From: Rheinheimera sp.
GTDB lineage: Bacteria > Pseudomonadota > Gammaproteobacteria > Enterobacterales > Alteromonadaceae
Assembly: GCF_020217005.1 (NCBI RefSeq)
Contig: NZ_JAIWOI010000107.1
Location: forward strand, 1-10,000
DNA length: 10,000 nt
Reading direction: 5' to 3'
The notes under the pieces were generated by a model that made no database searches, was not told the origin of the DNA, and saw nothing but the letters and a program-made list of their open reading frames with translations. Within the stretch, counting starts at the first letter, position 1; each line of letters begins with the position of its first letter. Of the stretch, positions 1 through 9,842 are shown piece after piece. Made by a program: the position numbers and the translations under genes.

Positions 1-1
1 G

Positions 2-829
2 GAAGCCATTTCTCCACCAGTCAGACTTGAGACTTTATGGCACACCAAAGAATTAAGAGTCCCTGAGTCCGTTCTTTGGTATCAGCAACACATGGAAGGT
101 AAAACCGACAGCTTGTTATTTGTGTCAGAAATTGATGGTCAAGGCAGTGCTGCAGATGGCATAGGCGGCATTGCAGTGTTAAATACAGATGGCAGCGTCA
201 GACACAAAAACTGGCTGCGGGGTTTAAATGCGCCTAAAGGCCTGGCTGTTTTTGCAGGCAAACTTTATATCGCTGATTTAACTGAACTGGTCATAGTGGA
301 CATAGCGTCGGCCACAATACTGCACAAGATCCCAGCTCCGGATTCGGTGTTTTTAAATGATGTGGCTATTGATGCGAATGGCCTGGTTTATATTTCGGAC
401 ACCCGCAAAAACCGTATCTATAAGCTGGAACTAGGCCAGATCAGCAGTTGGTTAGACAATGTAGAAGCCGCCAATGGTTTAAAAGTGGTGGATGGAAAAC
501 TCTACATTGCAGCGGGCGATAAATTGCTGAATATTGATTTGGCCGATCAAAACAAGACGATCAGCCAGGTTGCTAGTGGATTCGCAGAACGGGCTGACGG
601 GCTGGAGCCTTTGGGTAACGGCGAATTTTTGGTCAGTTGCTGGGCTGGTTTGCTGTATCTGGTCTCAAGCAACGGCACTATCACGCAGCTGCTTGATAGC
701 AGAGCATCCAAACTAAATACCGCAGATATTGGCTGGGATGCCAGCACCAGAACTGTGTATGTTCCCACTTTTTTTGGTAATTCAGTCCAGGCTTACAGGC
801 TGACAGATACAGAAAGCCACGGCCAATAG
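2..829 (+). CDS. SMP-30/gluconolactonase-like beta-propeller protein (5' partial)
   Basis: The frame is open from the first bases of the window, so the true start lies upstream; the ATG at 92 is internal. The codons before it encode PESVLW, which matches the first-blade Glu motif of the SMP-30/gluconolactonase family. About 275 residues are visible, rich in short beta-strand repeats of the type GLVYISD and GKLYIA. The four residues that bind the divalent metal in SMP-30 appear to have counterparts: Glu in PESVLW (codon near 65), Asn in LNDVAID (356-358), Asn in AANGL (473-475) and Asp in ADGLE (596-598). This suggests a metal-binding propeller, possibly a lactonase or other esterase, but the substrate cannot be read from sequence. 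A signal peptide cannot be assessed because the N-terminus is missing. The gene converges on the solute-binding-protein gene with only 5 bases between stops and no obvious terminator hairpin. An NHL-type structural propeller is the alternative. Confidence 0.8.
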   Translation, partial: EAISPPVRLETLWHTKELRVPESVLWYQQHMEGKTDSLLFVSEIDGQGSAADGIGGIAVLNTDGSVRHKNWLRGLNAPKGLAVFAGKLYIADLTELVIVDIASATILHKIPAPDSVFLNDVAIDANGLVYISDTRKNRIYKLELGQISSWLDNVEAANGLKVVDGKLYIAAGDKLLNIDLADQNKTISQVASGFAERADGLEPLGNGEFLVSCWAGLLYLVSSNGTITQLLDSRASKLNTADIGWDASTRTVYVPTFFGNSVQAYRLTDTESHGQ

Positions 830-834
830 CCAGT

Positions 835-1617
835 TTAAAACCGACTGATGATTTTACCCGCAAAAATTTTATCTGTGCTGCCATCCGCTTGCATGCTTTG
901 GATACTCCGGGTGATCGCAGCCTCTGCTTCAGGGCAGTTGCAGTGGCTGGACAAGCCTATATAAACTGCCTGGGGTTTCACCTGTTCAACAGAGAAACTG
1001 ATTTCCTGCAGTTCAGCGGCCAGCTCAGGATGCTCTTTTAATACGGCACTGACTTGAGTTGGCGGCAATACAGCAGCATCTATGCGCTGCTTTGCTGCCA
1101 TTTGCAAAGCCGTTAGCACTGAATCCACCTGCACCAATTGTCGCTTCTTCATGCTATCCAGCACCAGCTGGATTTCAGCAGCTGCTTTGTAAGTCCGGAT
1201 CGTTGCGATGCTCAAAGTCGCCAGCTGTGTCGGTCTGTCTAATCTGAGCTTTCGTCCCGAGGCAAGATACACTCTGTCAGGCCAGCGGGCAGCAAATTGA
1301 ATGTACTTTATGTCAGGTCTGCCAGAGCCGGATTTGAGAATATTAATCATCAGATCAGTTTCGCCCGTTGCCATTTGGGCAAAACAACGCGAGGACGGAG
1401 TTTCCTCACTTGGGATAAGTTTGAAGCTGGCTCTGTTGGCAATTTCCTGCATATACAAAACAGAAGGCCCTTCAGGCTGTCTGGTTTCGGCATTAAAACC
1501 ATAAAAACCAGGAAATGTACCCAAGCACCAGCGTAACTCTGCTGGTTTTTGCACCTGGGCCTGAGCGGTATTCAACAGTGCTATAAAAAACATCAGCCCT
1601 ATCATACTTTGCTTCAC
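835..1617 (-). CDS. Periplasmic solute-binding protein, family 3-like
   Basis: The product is a 260-residue exported protein resembling bacterial extracellular solute-binding proteins of family 3 (polar amino acid type). I place the start at the GTG at 1617 because AGGAG lies 8 bases upstream and it gives a clean signal peptide, hydrophobic from about residue 5 to 16 and ending AQA before Gln21. The frame extends upstream to 1689, but that would add charged residues before the signal. The mature part begins with a strand and loop containing WCLGTFPGFYGF, followed by a Val-Leu-Tyr-Met helix typical of lobe 1. It has four Cys (31, 78, 226, 228), with an unusual CNC near the C-terminus; Cys31 and Cys78 could form a disulfide. 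No ABC permease or ATPase is nearby. The neighbour 81 bases upstream on the same strand is a membrane diguanylate cyclase, so a sensory role is more likely than uptake. The ligand is unknown. Confidence 0.75.
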   Translation of the reverse strand: MKQSMIGLMFFIALLNTAQAQVQKPAELRWCLGTFPGFYGFNAETRQPEGPSVLYMQEIANRASFKLIPSEETPSSRCFAQMATGETDLMINILKSGSGRPDIKYIQFAARWPDRVYLASGRKLRLDRPTQLATLSIATIRTYKAAAEIQLVLDSMKKRQLVQVDSVLTALQMAAKQRIDAAVLPPTQVSAVLKEHPELAAELQEISFSVEQVKPQAVYIGLSSHCNCPEAEAAITRSIQSMQADGSTDKIFAGKIISRF

Positions 1618-1625
1618 TGCTTGCT

Positions 1626-1630
1626 CTCCT
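1626..1630 (-). promoter_or_regulatory. Shine-Dalgarno deciding the GTG start of the solute-binding protein
   Basis: The leftward strand reads AGGAG here, 8 bases before the GTG at 1617. The nearest in-frame ATG (1605) would be about 20 bases from this site and would cut into the signal peptide, so the GTG is the better start. Confidence 0.7.
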
Positions 1631-1698
1631 GAACCAACATCTGTTGTCGGTGCCCTACTGCTGATTTTCAGTATGCTACAGCCGCACAATCTGAGTGT

Positions 1699-3051
1699 TT
1701 AGCTTAGTTGCACTCTGTTCCGCCCCATAGCTTTAGCCTGGTACAACGCCCGATCGGCTCTTGTCAGAATAGAATCTTCATCGTCCTGCTGACAATACTC
1801 TGTGACACCAAAACTAATAGTAAAAGCTGGCAAATCTGTCTCTTCCAGACTTGCAATGTGCTGCCTTAGCTGTTCCGCTAATTGGCAGGCAGCTTCAGCT
1901 GTTTGCTGTGGTAATAAGATCACAAATTCTTCGCCACCTAACCGATAAAGACTGTCTGTTTTACGCAACCTTCTGATCAGGTGTTCGGTTAATGCCTGCA
2001 GTACTTTATCACCCGTCTGATGACCAAACTGATCGTTGACCTTTTTAAAATAGTCGACGTCCAGCAAAGCAATACTAAAGCTGCTGCCCCGCTCCGCCAA
2101 ACTCAGCTGCATCCGTAATTGTTCATCCCACTTATGCCGGTTAAAAGCGCCGGTTAACTTGTCGCGGGTAGCCAATACCAGCAATTGCTGCTCTATTTCC
2201 TGCCTGTCACTCATCTCCTGTGACAGACGTTGTACCATCATTTTCAGGTCCTGCTCCAATTCTGCCAGTTCATCCTGATGAACTGGCAGATGAAACTCAG
2301 GACTAGTGATCGGCACACCTTGCTCAATGGATTGCTGGACGTTTTTAATTTCCGCCTGAATACGTCCAATACGCTGGCGAAAAATTTGTAAAATATAAAA
2401 CGTCAGATACAGGCCTATTACAAAAGCACAAAAACCCAAGCCTGTATTCACCAACATAAACTCGTTTTCATGTTTGTCAGTATAGCGACTGGCCTCAAGC
2501 GTCAGACTTTCCATATGACGTAAGATCGCCATGATACTTTGATCTAAACGGGCAGCTTCATCCTCAAACAGCCGCCACTGTTGTTCTGACGTATGTCCTT
2601 GCTGTAATGCTTGTTTCAGCTGCTGCTCAAAACTGTCACTTTGCTGATGAAACTGTTCAATGCTCGCCAGAATCTTTTGATGTTCAGCCTGCGCAAAACG
2701 TACCTGGTGCTTTAACAAGCTTTTATTCAGGATCCGTTCCGCTTTAGCCAGTATCGCCTTCAGGCCATCCCGCTGCGCCGCAAAAGCCTGCTCAGGTTTG
2801 AGTGCTACCGAAGCTTTTTCACCTTTGAGACGAAATTGCTCAATCAGCAAATGTTGCTTTAATTGCATCATTTCCAGTTCGCTGACCATTTCAGTCAAGG
2901 GCACATCGATTTCTGCCACTTCGTGCATCTCGGCGTCAATCAACTTGAGTTTAAAAATAGAATAGAGAATAACGACAAATAAAAAGGACAGCAGCACCAC
3001 AAGTAAACCACTGATCTTTCGCTGTAAGGATGCATTAAACCATTGTTGCAT
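1699..3051 (-). CDS. Membrane-anchored diguanylate cyclase with periplasmic helical sensor domain
   Basis: The predicted product is a 450-residue inner-membrane enzyme making c-di-GMP from two GTP. From the ATG at 3051 the order is: short cytoplasmic start, transmembrane segment about 13-34, periplasmic Gln/Glu-rich all-helical region about 35-197 (four-helix-bundle type, like chemoreceptor sensors), second transmembrane segment about 198-223, HAMP-like linker and coiled coil about 224-285, and GGDEF domain about 290-447. The active-site loop is GGEEF (372-376). Metal and nucleotide residues lie in DVDYFKKVNDQFGH (from Asp331), and an RKTD inhibitory I-site (363-366) sits five residues before GGEEF, so the enzyme should be active and feedback-inhibited. 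No EAL domain follows. The frame also offers an ATG at 3081 and a TTG at 3096; 3051 is preferred because it places a short basic segment before the first membrane helix, although its Shine-Dalgarno is weak. The solute-binding protein gene lies 81 bases downstream and is probably co-transcribed. Confidence 0.88.
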   Translation of the reverse strand: MQQWFNASLQRKISGLLVVLLSFLFVVILYSIFKLKLIDAEMHEVAEIDVPLTEMVSELEMMQLKQHLLIEQFRLKGEKASVALKPEQAFAAQRDGLKAILAKAERILNKSLLKHQVRFAQAEHQKILASIEQFHQQSDSFEQQLKQALQQGHTSEQQWRLFEDEAARLDQSIMAILRHMESLTLEASRYTDKHENEFMLVNTGLGFCAFVIGLYLTFYILQIFRQRIGRIQAEIKNVQQSIEQGVPITSPEFHLPVHQDELAELEQDLKMMVQRLSQEMSDRQEIEQQLLVLATRDKLTGAFNRHKWDEQLRMQLSLAERGSSFSIALLDVDYFKKVNDQFGHQTGDKVLQALTEHLIRRLRKTDSLYRLGGEEFVILLPQQTAEAACQLAEQLRQHIASLEETDLPAFTISFGVTEYCQQDDEDSILTRADRALYQAKAMGRNRVQLS

Positions 3052-3125
3052 AAAAGAAACCCGCTTAAAGCCTGAGGCCATGCCTGCTATAGGCAATGGT
3101 AGTGCAGTATCAGTGAACTGTCCGC

Positions 3126-3134
3126 TTTATACCA
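3126..3134 (-). promoter_or_regulatory. Candidate extended -10 promoter for the cyclase/binding-protein pair
   Basis: The leftward strand reads TGGTATAAA, an extended -10 (TGn followed by a near-consensus TATAAT). It would start transcription near 3119, giving a leader of about 70 bases to the ATG at 3051. There is no good -35 hexamer; the expected place (about 3149-3154) falls in the AT-rich foot of the large inverted repeat. The call rests on the motif match and position only. Confidence 0.4.
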
Positions 3135-3145
3135 GATCTTCAGCG

Positions 3146-3207
3146 ATAAAATTGGGGTCAGATCACATTAGTTACACATAACTAATGTGATCTGACCCCA
3201 ATTTTAT
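3146..3207. repeat. Perfect 29-bp inverted repeat with 4-base loop
   Basis: Positions 3146-3174 pair without mismatch with 3179-3207 around the loop CACA (3175-3178). The core of the left arm is GGGGTCAGATCACATTAG, flanked outside by an AT-rich foot (ATAAAATT). The element begins two bases after the czcA stop codon and separates czcA from the cyclase gene. Each arm ends with CCCC followed by AATTTTAT on its own strand, so the RNA could act as a bidirectional terminator, although a clean T-run after the stem is missing. GGGGTCAG-type palindromes resemble, from memory, intergenic repeats associated with IS200-like (REP/RAYT) transposases in gammaproteobacteria. No transposase gene and no second copy are visible in the window. 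Confidence 0.85.
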
Positions 3208-3209
3208 GC

Positions 3210-6338
<3,129 letters not shown>

Positions 6339-7580
6339 CTAGTGATCATGGCTGGCGCCAGACTTCATCACGTCGGCTTTGAGGATAAAACTATTGGTAG
6401 TGGCGTACTGCACACCCAGCGGCACACCGGATAAGACTTCAACTTGCGTATCGTCGGCGCGACCAAGCTGCGGCATACGAATTTCAAACTCATCGCCAAC
6501 TTTGATAAAAATCACCGTTTTGCCATTCCATAACTGCAAGGCTGATTTTTTGATCACCAAAGGAGCATCTACTGTCGCTACTGTGACATCGGTTTTGACA
6601 TGCATACCAGGCCGCCAATGGCCGTCTGTATTGGCTAACAGACCACGGGCACGGGCTATATGGCCACCCGTCATTTGTGGCGCTATGTAGCTGATTTGAC
6701 TGACTGCAGCTTGATGGCCATGTAAATCTTTTACCAAAAACTCCTGCCCTAACTTCAGTTGTTCCGTGTCCGAAGGAAAAGCCGACATTTCGATATAAAC
6801 CGATGATAAATCACTGATTTCAACTATCGGCTGCTCTGAAACTTTGGCGCCGACACTGACATATTTAGCTGTTACTTCACCTGCTGCAGGCGCTAAAACA
6901 CTGTAGTTTTTTAAGCTGTTTGGGTTCTGAACTATGGCGACTAACTGACCTTTACTGACTTTATCACCGACTTTGACCGCCAGTTGTTGCACTACACCCG
7001 CATAAGCAGCGCCAAGCTGGTACTGCTGCTCAGGAACAGGGGCTACGACGCCAAATAAATGCAGCTGAGTCTGAATTTTTCCCGCCTGGGTTTGCTCCAG
7101 CTCTATACCGGCTTTTTGCACAGAACGTGCTGATAAAGCGGTACGGCCTTCAAAAGAATCGTAATGCCATTGGTAATTTTTGCCCTGATAACTGGCACTG
7201 ACTTCCACTTCAAAGGAATGAGGTTCACGAATAACTTTATCGCCTAACCAATAATCCAGTTCAGGGCTGAAGTGAATCAGTTCTGCCGGTTCGCCTAAAC
7301 GTTGCAAAGTCACCTGCAGTTTTAGCTCCGGGGTTTTGATTGGCTCACCGTTTTGATACAGATAAAGCCGCAGTTCAGGCTCTACTTCGGTTTCGTAAAT
7401 AGTGACTTCCAGCGCAAAATCATCCTGGGTCAGCAAGCGCCCGCCATGTGGGCCTTTGGCTGGTTCTGCATGCTGGTGTTCAGCATCTTCGTCGTGTTCA
7501 TCACCATGGGCACTGACAGTAGCGGTAAAACTAAGGCTGATAGCGAGCACTAAAATAGATAAAAACCTGAAAAAATTCAT
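6339..7580 (-). CDS. czcB: Periplasmic adaptor (membrane fusion) protein, CzcB-like
   Basis: This 413-residue adaptor would link the CzcA-like pump to the outer-membrane channel. Residues 1-24 form a signal peptide ending VSA. The mature N-terminus (HGDEHDEDAEHQHAEP) is rich in His and acidic residues and is followed by GPHGGRLL (43-50), a motif typical of the CzcB N-terminal domain. A beta domain follows to about 140. The two lipoyl half-motifs lie around AYAGVVQQLAVKVGDKVSKG (192-211) and VLAPAAGEVTAKYVSVG (228-244), and the membrane-proximal part contains GHWRPGMHVKTDV (320-332). The protein ends in HDH, so both termini carry candidate metal ligands. Unlike many RND adaptors, little helical hairpin is present between the lipoyl halves, as in CzcB/CusB relatives. 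The ATG overlaps the czcC stop as ATGA (7577-7580), and AGGAG lies 8 bases upstream, so translation is probably coupled. Confidence 0.93.
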   Translation of the reverse strand: MNFFRFLSILVLAISLSFTATVSAHGDEHDEDAEHQHAEPAKGPHGGRLLTQDDFALEVTIYETEVEPELRLYLYQNGEPIKTPELKLQVTLQRLGEPAELIHFSPELDYWLGDKVIREPHSFEVEVSASYQGKNYQWHYDSFEGRTALSARSVQKAGIELEQTQAGKIQTQLHLFGVVAPVPEQQYQLGAAYAGVVQQLAVKVGDKVSKGQLVAIVQNPNSLKNYSVLAPAAGEVTAKYVSVGAKVSEQPIVEISDLSSVYIEMSAFPSDTEQLKLGQEFLVKDLHGHQAAVSQISYIAPQMTGGHIARARGLLANTDGHWRPGMHVKTDVTVATVDAPLVIKKSALQLWNGKTVIFIKVGDEFEIRMPQLGRADDTQVEVLSGVPLGVQYATTNSFILKADVMKSGASHDH

Positions 7581-8884
7581 TGAGAAAGCTCCTGTTTTGG
7601 AGGGAGAGAGGATCCACCGGATTGCTGAGATAAAGCTTCAGGACTATTCACCACCATAGGTAAACCCGTCAGGCGTTCCAGTTCTAACAGTTGCAGATGC
7701 AAAGCGTAGTGCAGGTCAATCACCTGGCGTTTGGCCAGCAAAATGTCCTGCTGCGCTGCAAGTAAGTCGGTCATATCAAATACGCCTTGCTGATAACCAG
7801 CCAGCATTTGATCCAGCACTTGTTGTGACAGCGGGATCACGGCTTTTTGATAATCGCCGATCTGCTCGCTAAGTTGAGTCAGCTGCAGATAACTGCGCTC
7901 TGTTTGCAATTGCAGTTGCTGCATGTTCTGTTGCTGCTGCAGTTTGGCTTGTTCGGCCAAGGCTGCGCTGGACAGAATGGCGCCCTGATTCGGGTTTTCC
8001 AACGCCAATGGCATACTCACCTGCAACACAAAAGCCGTATCCTTAGTTTGCTGATTACGGCGAATACCAGCGCCAAGGGTTAAATCGGCCTGACCTAAAG
8101 CTTTAGCCAGCTGCAACTGACTATCGAGCAGCCGGTTTTGTGTTAACCACCATTGCAGCTGTGGCGCTTGTTGTAATAGCGTCAACACATCAGCAAGTTG
8201 AGGCAAAGTAGGAAGCAGACTCAAATCACCGGACACCGCATCAAAATCAGGTGTTTGTGCCCAATGGCTGGCCAGCAGACGCAGGTTCACCCACTTTTCA
8301 GCCGACAGACTTTTCTGCTCCATCCGGCTTTGCAGTACTTTTAGTTCCAGCCTGGTGATATCGGCATCTGTCACATTACCCGCTTTGGCGCGTTTTTTGA
8401 CTGCTGTAAGAGCTTGTTGCTCTGTGGCTATTTTTTGCTCTGTCCACTTAAGCAAAGCCTGCTGATGCAACACCAGCAAAAAGCTGCGCATAGTGGCCGC
8501 CAGAGCATCCACTTTATCCAGCTGGTATTGCTGCTCTGTTAATTTGCTTTGCCACTTTGTCAGATCAAGACGTTTCTGGCGTTTATCACCCAATTCAATC
8601 AATTGGCTAAGGCTTAAGGTAAGTTCTGCATTTTTAGCAGTGCGGCTATCGCCAGTGCCCAGCACATCAGCCAGTTCCAGCTGAAGTTCAGGGTTAGGCC
8701 GCATGCCGGCACTAATAGCAGCCGCATCATTGATGCGCTGCTGATAGGGATACAATTGCAAGTCAGGGCTTTGCACTAAAGTGCGTTTTAACGCTTCGGC
8801 AAGGCTAAGTTCAGTCGCCTGGGCAGAAATAGCCCACAGCAAGGCCAGCAGCAGAATAGCTGCATGACCGGATTTCATAGTCAT
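7577..8884 (-). CDS. czcC: Outer-membrane efflux channel, CzcC-like (TolC superfamily)
   Basis: This 435-residue outer-membrane factor would form the trimeric exit duct of the CzcCBA complex. A signal peptide spans residues 1-23 (cleavage AQA before Thr24); no Cys follows, so it is not a lipoprotein as CusC is. Two tandem outer-membrane efflux repeats occupy roughly 27-215 and 235-420. The first opens with LSLAEALKRTLVQSPDLQ and contains RPNPELQLELAD and QLIELGDKRQKR, the latter typical of CzcC-type channels. Long Gln- and Leu-rich coiled-coil helices follow, and the second repeat ends LLELERLTGLP. The ATG at 8884 has GGAG 7 bases upstream; an in-frame ATG two codons later is less well spaced. 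The stop overlaps the czcB start by four bases. It lies 59 bases downstream of the His-rich small gene, and gene order C-B-A is that of known czc operons. Confidence 0.92.
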   Translation of the reverse strand: MTMKSGHAAILLLALLWAISAQATELSLAEALKRTLVQSPDLQLYPYQQRINDAAAISAGMRPNPELQLELADVLGTGDSRTAKNAELTLSLSQLIELGDKRQKRLDLTKWQSKLTEQQYQLDKVDALAATMRSFLLVLHQQALLKWTEQKIATEQQALTAVKKRAKAGNVTDADITRLELKVLQSRMEQKSLSAEKWVNLRLLASHWAQTPDFDAVSGDLSLLPTLPQLADVLTLLQQAPQLQWWLTQNRLLDSQLQLAKALGQADLTLGAGIRRNQQTKDTAFVLQVSMPLALENPNQGAILSSAALAEQAKLQQQQNMQQLQLQTERSYLQLTQLSEQIGDYQKAVIPLSQQVLDQMLAGYQQGVFDMTDLLAAQQDILLAKRQVIDLHYALHLQLLELERLTGLPMVVNSPEALSQQSGGSSLPPKQELSQ

Positions 8885-8943
8885 AACTATGCTCCACTAC
8901 ATCATTCAAATTAAAGTAAAAACCGTTGATTTAACTGAAGGAT

Positions 8944-9315
8944 TTAAGCGTTTGGTGGAGGTACTGGTGGGCTGTACGTGGTGGTAATTAAAGCGTACTG
9001 AGCTAAAGCTGATGCCTTGTGCACAGCAGGAGCTGCAGATACGGAATAAAGTTCGGCTATATAGCAGGCCACATGAGCATGAGTAGGGTGAGGGTCGTCG
9101 TTATGTACAGCCTGGTGTTCTGAAACATCTTCGGCGCTTTCGTCGGCGCTTGCTTCAATAGTACAGTGCTGATGTTGTGTGTGACTGGAACTATCCAGCA
9201 CAGAAAATGGATGATTCTCCGCAGGCAAATGCATAACAATGCTCTCACAGGCCGAAACGGCATGATTGAGCATAATCAGCATTAACAACACCAAACGAAG
9301 AATGGGTTTTGGCAT
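8944..9315 (-). CDS. Small His-rich exported protein heading the czc operon (CzcI-like)
   Basis: From the ATG at 9315 the product is 123 residues, with a hydrophobic signal (about residues 5-17) ending HAVSAC. Val-Ser-Ala before Cys23 fits a lipobox, so it could be a lipoprotein or be cleaved by ordinary signal peptidase. The mature part has 11 His and 3 Cys (23, 51, 84) in 101 residues, including HTQHQH, HNDDPHPTHAH and many Asp/Glu, and ends in a Pro-rich tail (YSPPVPPPNA). This composition suggests periplasmic divalent-metal binding. Position before czcC matches czcI of Cupriavidus, whose product is a small exported metal-resistance protein; sequence similarity is only general, so the symbol is withheld. 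CopL-like or DUF2946-type proteins are alternatives. The frame begins at an ATG at 9345, but that codon overlaps the predicted -10 hexamer, and GAGGG lies 4 bases before 9315. A buffer or signalling role is inferred. Confidence 0.75.
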   Translation of the reverse strand: MPKPILRLVLLMLIMLNHAVSACESIVMHLPAENHPFSVLDSSSHTQHQHCTIEASADESAEDVSEHQAVHNDDPHPTHAHVACYIAELYSVSAAPAVHKASALAQYALITTTYSPPVPPPNA

Positions 9316-9319
9316 AACA

Positions 9320-9324
9320 CCCTC
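9320..9324 (-). promoter_or_regulatory. Shine-Dalgarno deciding the start of the czcI-like gene
   Basis: The leftward strand reads GAGGG, 4 bases before the ATG at 9315 (GAGG with 5). An alternative AAGGA sits 9 bases before the ATG at 9345, but that start would precede the predicted transcription start. Confidence 0.5.
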
Positions 9325-9340
9325 GATAAGAATTGTTCTC

Positions 9341-9370
9341 ATCATAGCCCATTGTCCTTCAGCAGCTCAA
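9341..9370 (-). promoter_or_regulatory. Predicted sigma70-type promoter of the czc operon
   Basis: On the leftward strand, TTGAGC (9365-9370) and TATGAT (9341-9346) are separated by 18 bases and match the -35 and -10 consensus at 4 and 5 of 6 positions. Transcription would begin near 9334, leaving about 20 bases of leader that contains the GAGGG ribosome site. One arm of a 12-bp dyad covers the -35 edge and spacer, as expected of an operator. A long 18-base spacer is also tolerable for activator-controlled promoters. This is a pattern match only. Confidence 0.5.
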
Positions 9371-9392
9371 GCTATGATTTGCTGCTGAAGGA
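9355..9392. promoter_or_regulatory. 12-bp dyad over the czc promoter: candidate operator
   Basis: TCCTTCAGCAGC on one arm (leftward strand, 9381-9392) pairs perfectly with GCTGCTGAAGGA (9355-9366) around a 14-base loop. It lies between the rnk stop codon and the czcI-like gene and overlaps the predicted -35 and spacer. No T-run follows on either strand, which argues against a simple intrinsic terminator for rnk, although a terminator role is not excluded. Its place suggests a binding site for a metal-responsive regulator, encoded elsewhere. Confidence 0.55.
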
Positions 9393-9413
9393 GAAGTAAC
9401 AATAAAATCTTTG

Positions 9414-9842
9414 TTATCTGTGCAGTTGCCCATCTCTTTCTGGTTGATACACCAACTGCAGCACTTGTATTGACTGGATCTCACCATCCGGCATAGACCA
9501 ATGAATTTCATCACCCTCACTCAGGCCAAGCAAGGCCGAGCCAACTGGCGCCAATACCGAGACTTTATCTCCGGAAGCATCCAAATCTTTTGGATAGACC
9601 AGGGTAAGGCAGGATTCATCACCCGTTTTTAATAAACGCAGCCGGACCCTTGAGTTCATAGTCACCACATCAGCAGGCATATTTTCAGGTTCAACTACGG
9701 CGCCACGGTCCAGCTCCCGTTCCAGCGACAAACGGGCCGGATCTTTAGCTGGTAAACGGCTTAACAGCTGATCTAACCTATCCAGATCCAGACTGGATAG
9801 CACCAGATCAGGTAACGCCTTTTCAATAGAAGTCTGTTTCAT
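9414..9842 (-). CDS. rnk: Regulator of nucleoside diphosphate kinase, Rnk (GreA/GreB-fold)
   Basis: The product is a 142-residue RNA-polymerase-binding protein of the Rnk family. Known Rnk proteins bind RNA polymerase like Gre factors but have a short coiled coil without the catalytic acidic tip. A short helical N-terminal part (about 1-50, LDLDRLDQLLSRL) leads to the C-terminal FKBP-like domain. The family signature ADVVTMNSRVRLRL is at about 57-70, VSVLAPVGSALLGLSEGDEI is at about 93-112, and the usual YQPE end is present. The length is close to the family norm of about 136. The ATG at 9842 has AGGAG 6 bases upstream. The same frame remains open upstream, into another GreA/Rnk-type domain. 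It shares direction with the czc operon but is separated from it by a 68-base gap (to 9346) carrying a promoter and dyad, so a functional link is not implied. Confidence 0.9.
   Translation of the reverse strand: MKQTSIEKALPDLVLSSLDLDRLDQLLSRLPAKDPARLSLERELDRGAVVEPENMPADVVTMNSRVRLRLLKTGDESCLTLVYPKDLDASGDKVSVLAPVGSALLGLSEGDEIHWSMPDGEIQSIQVLQLVYQPERDGQLHR

Noticed and set aside
92..94. ATG at 92 as the start of the beta-propeller gene
   Set aside because: The frame is open to the window edge and encodes the conserved PESVLW motif upstream, so this Met is internal.
3052..3096. TTG at 3096 or ATG at 3081 as the cyclase start
   Set aside because: Neither has a convincing ribosome site, and both add residues before the short basic segment that normally precedes the first membrane helix. 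The ATG at 3081 remains possible.
3179..3207. CRP-type site suggested by TGTGATC in the large palindrome
   Set aside because: Only one half-site is present at each arm, and the spacing to a second half-site does not fit TGTGA-N6-TCACA.
9316..9345. ATG at 9345 as the start of the czcI-like protein
   Set aside because: It overlaps the predicted -10 hexamer and would lie upstream of the transcription start; the ATG at 9315 also gives a cleaner signal peptide.
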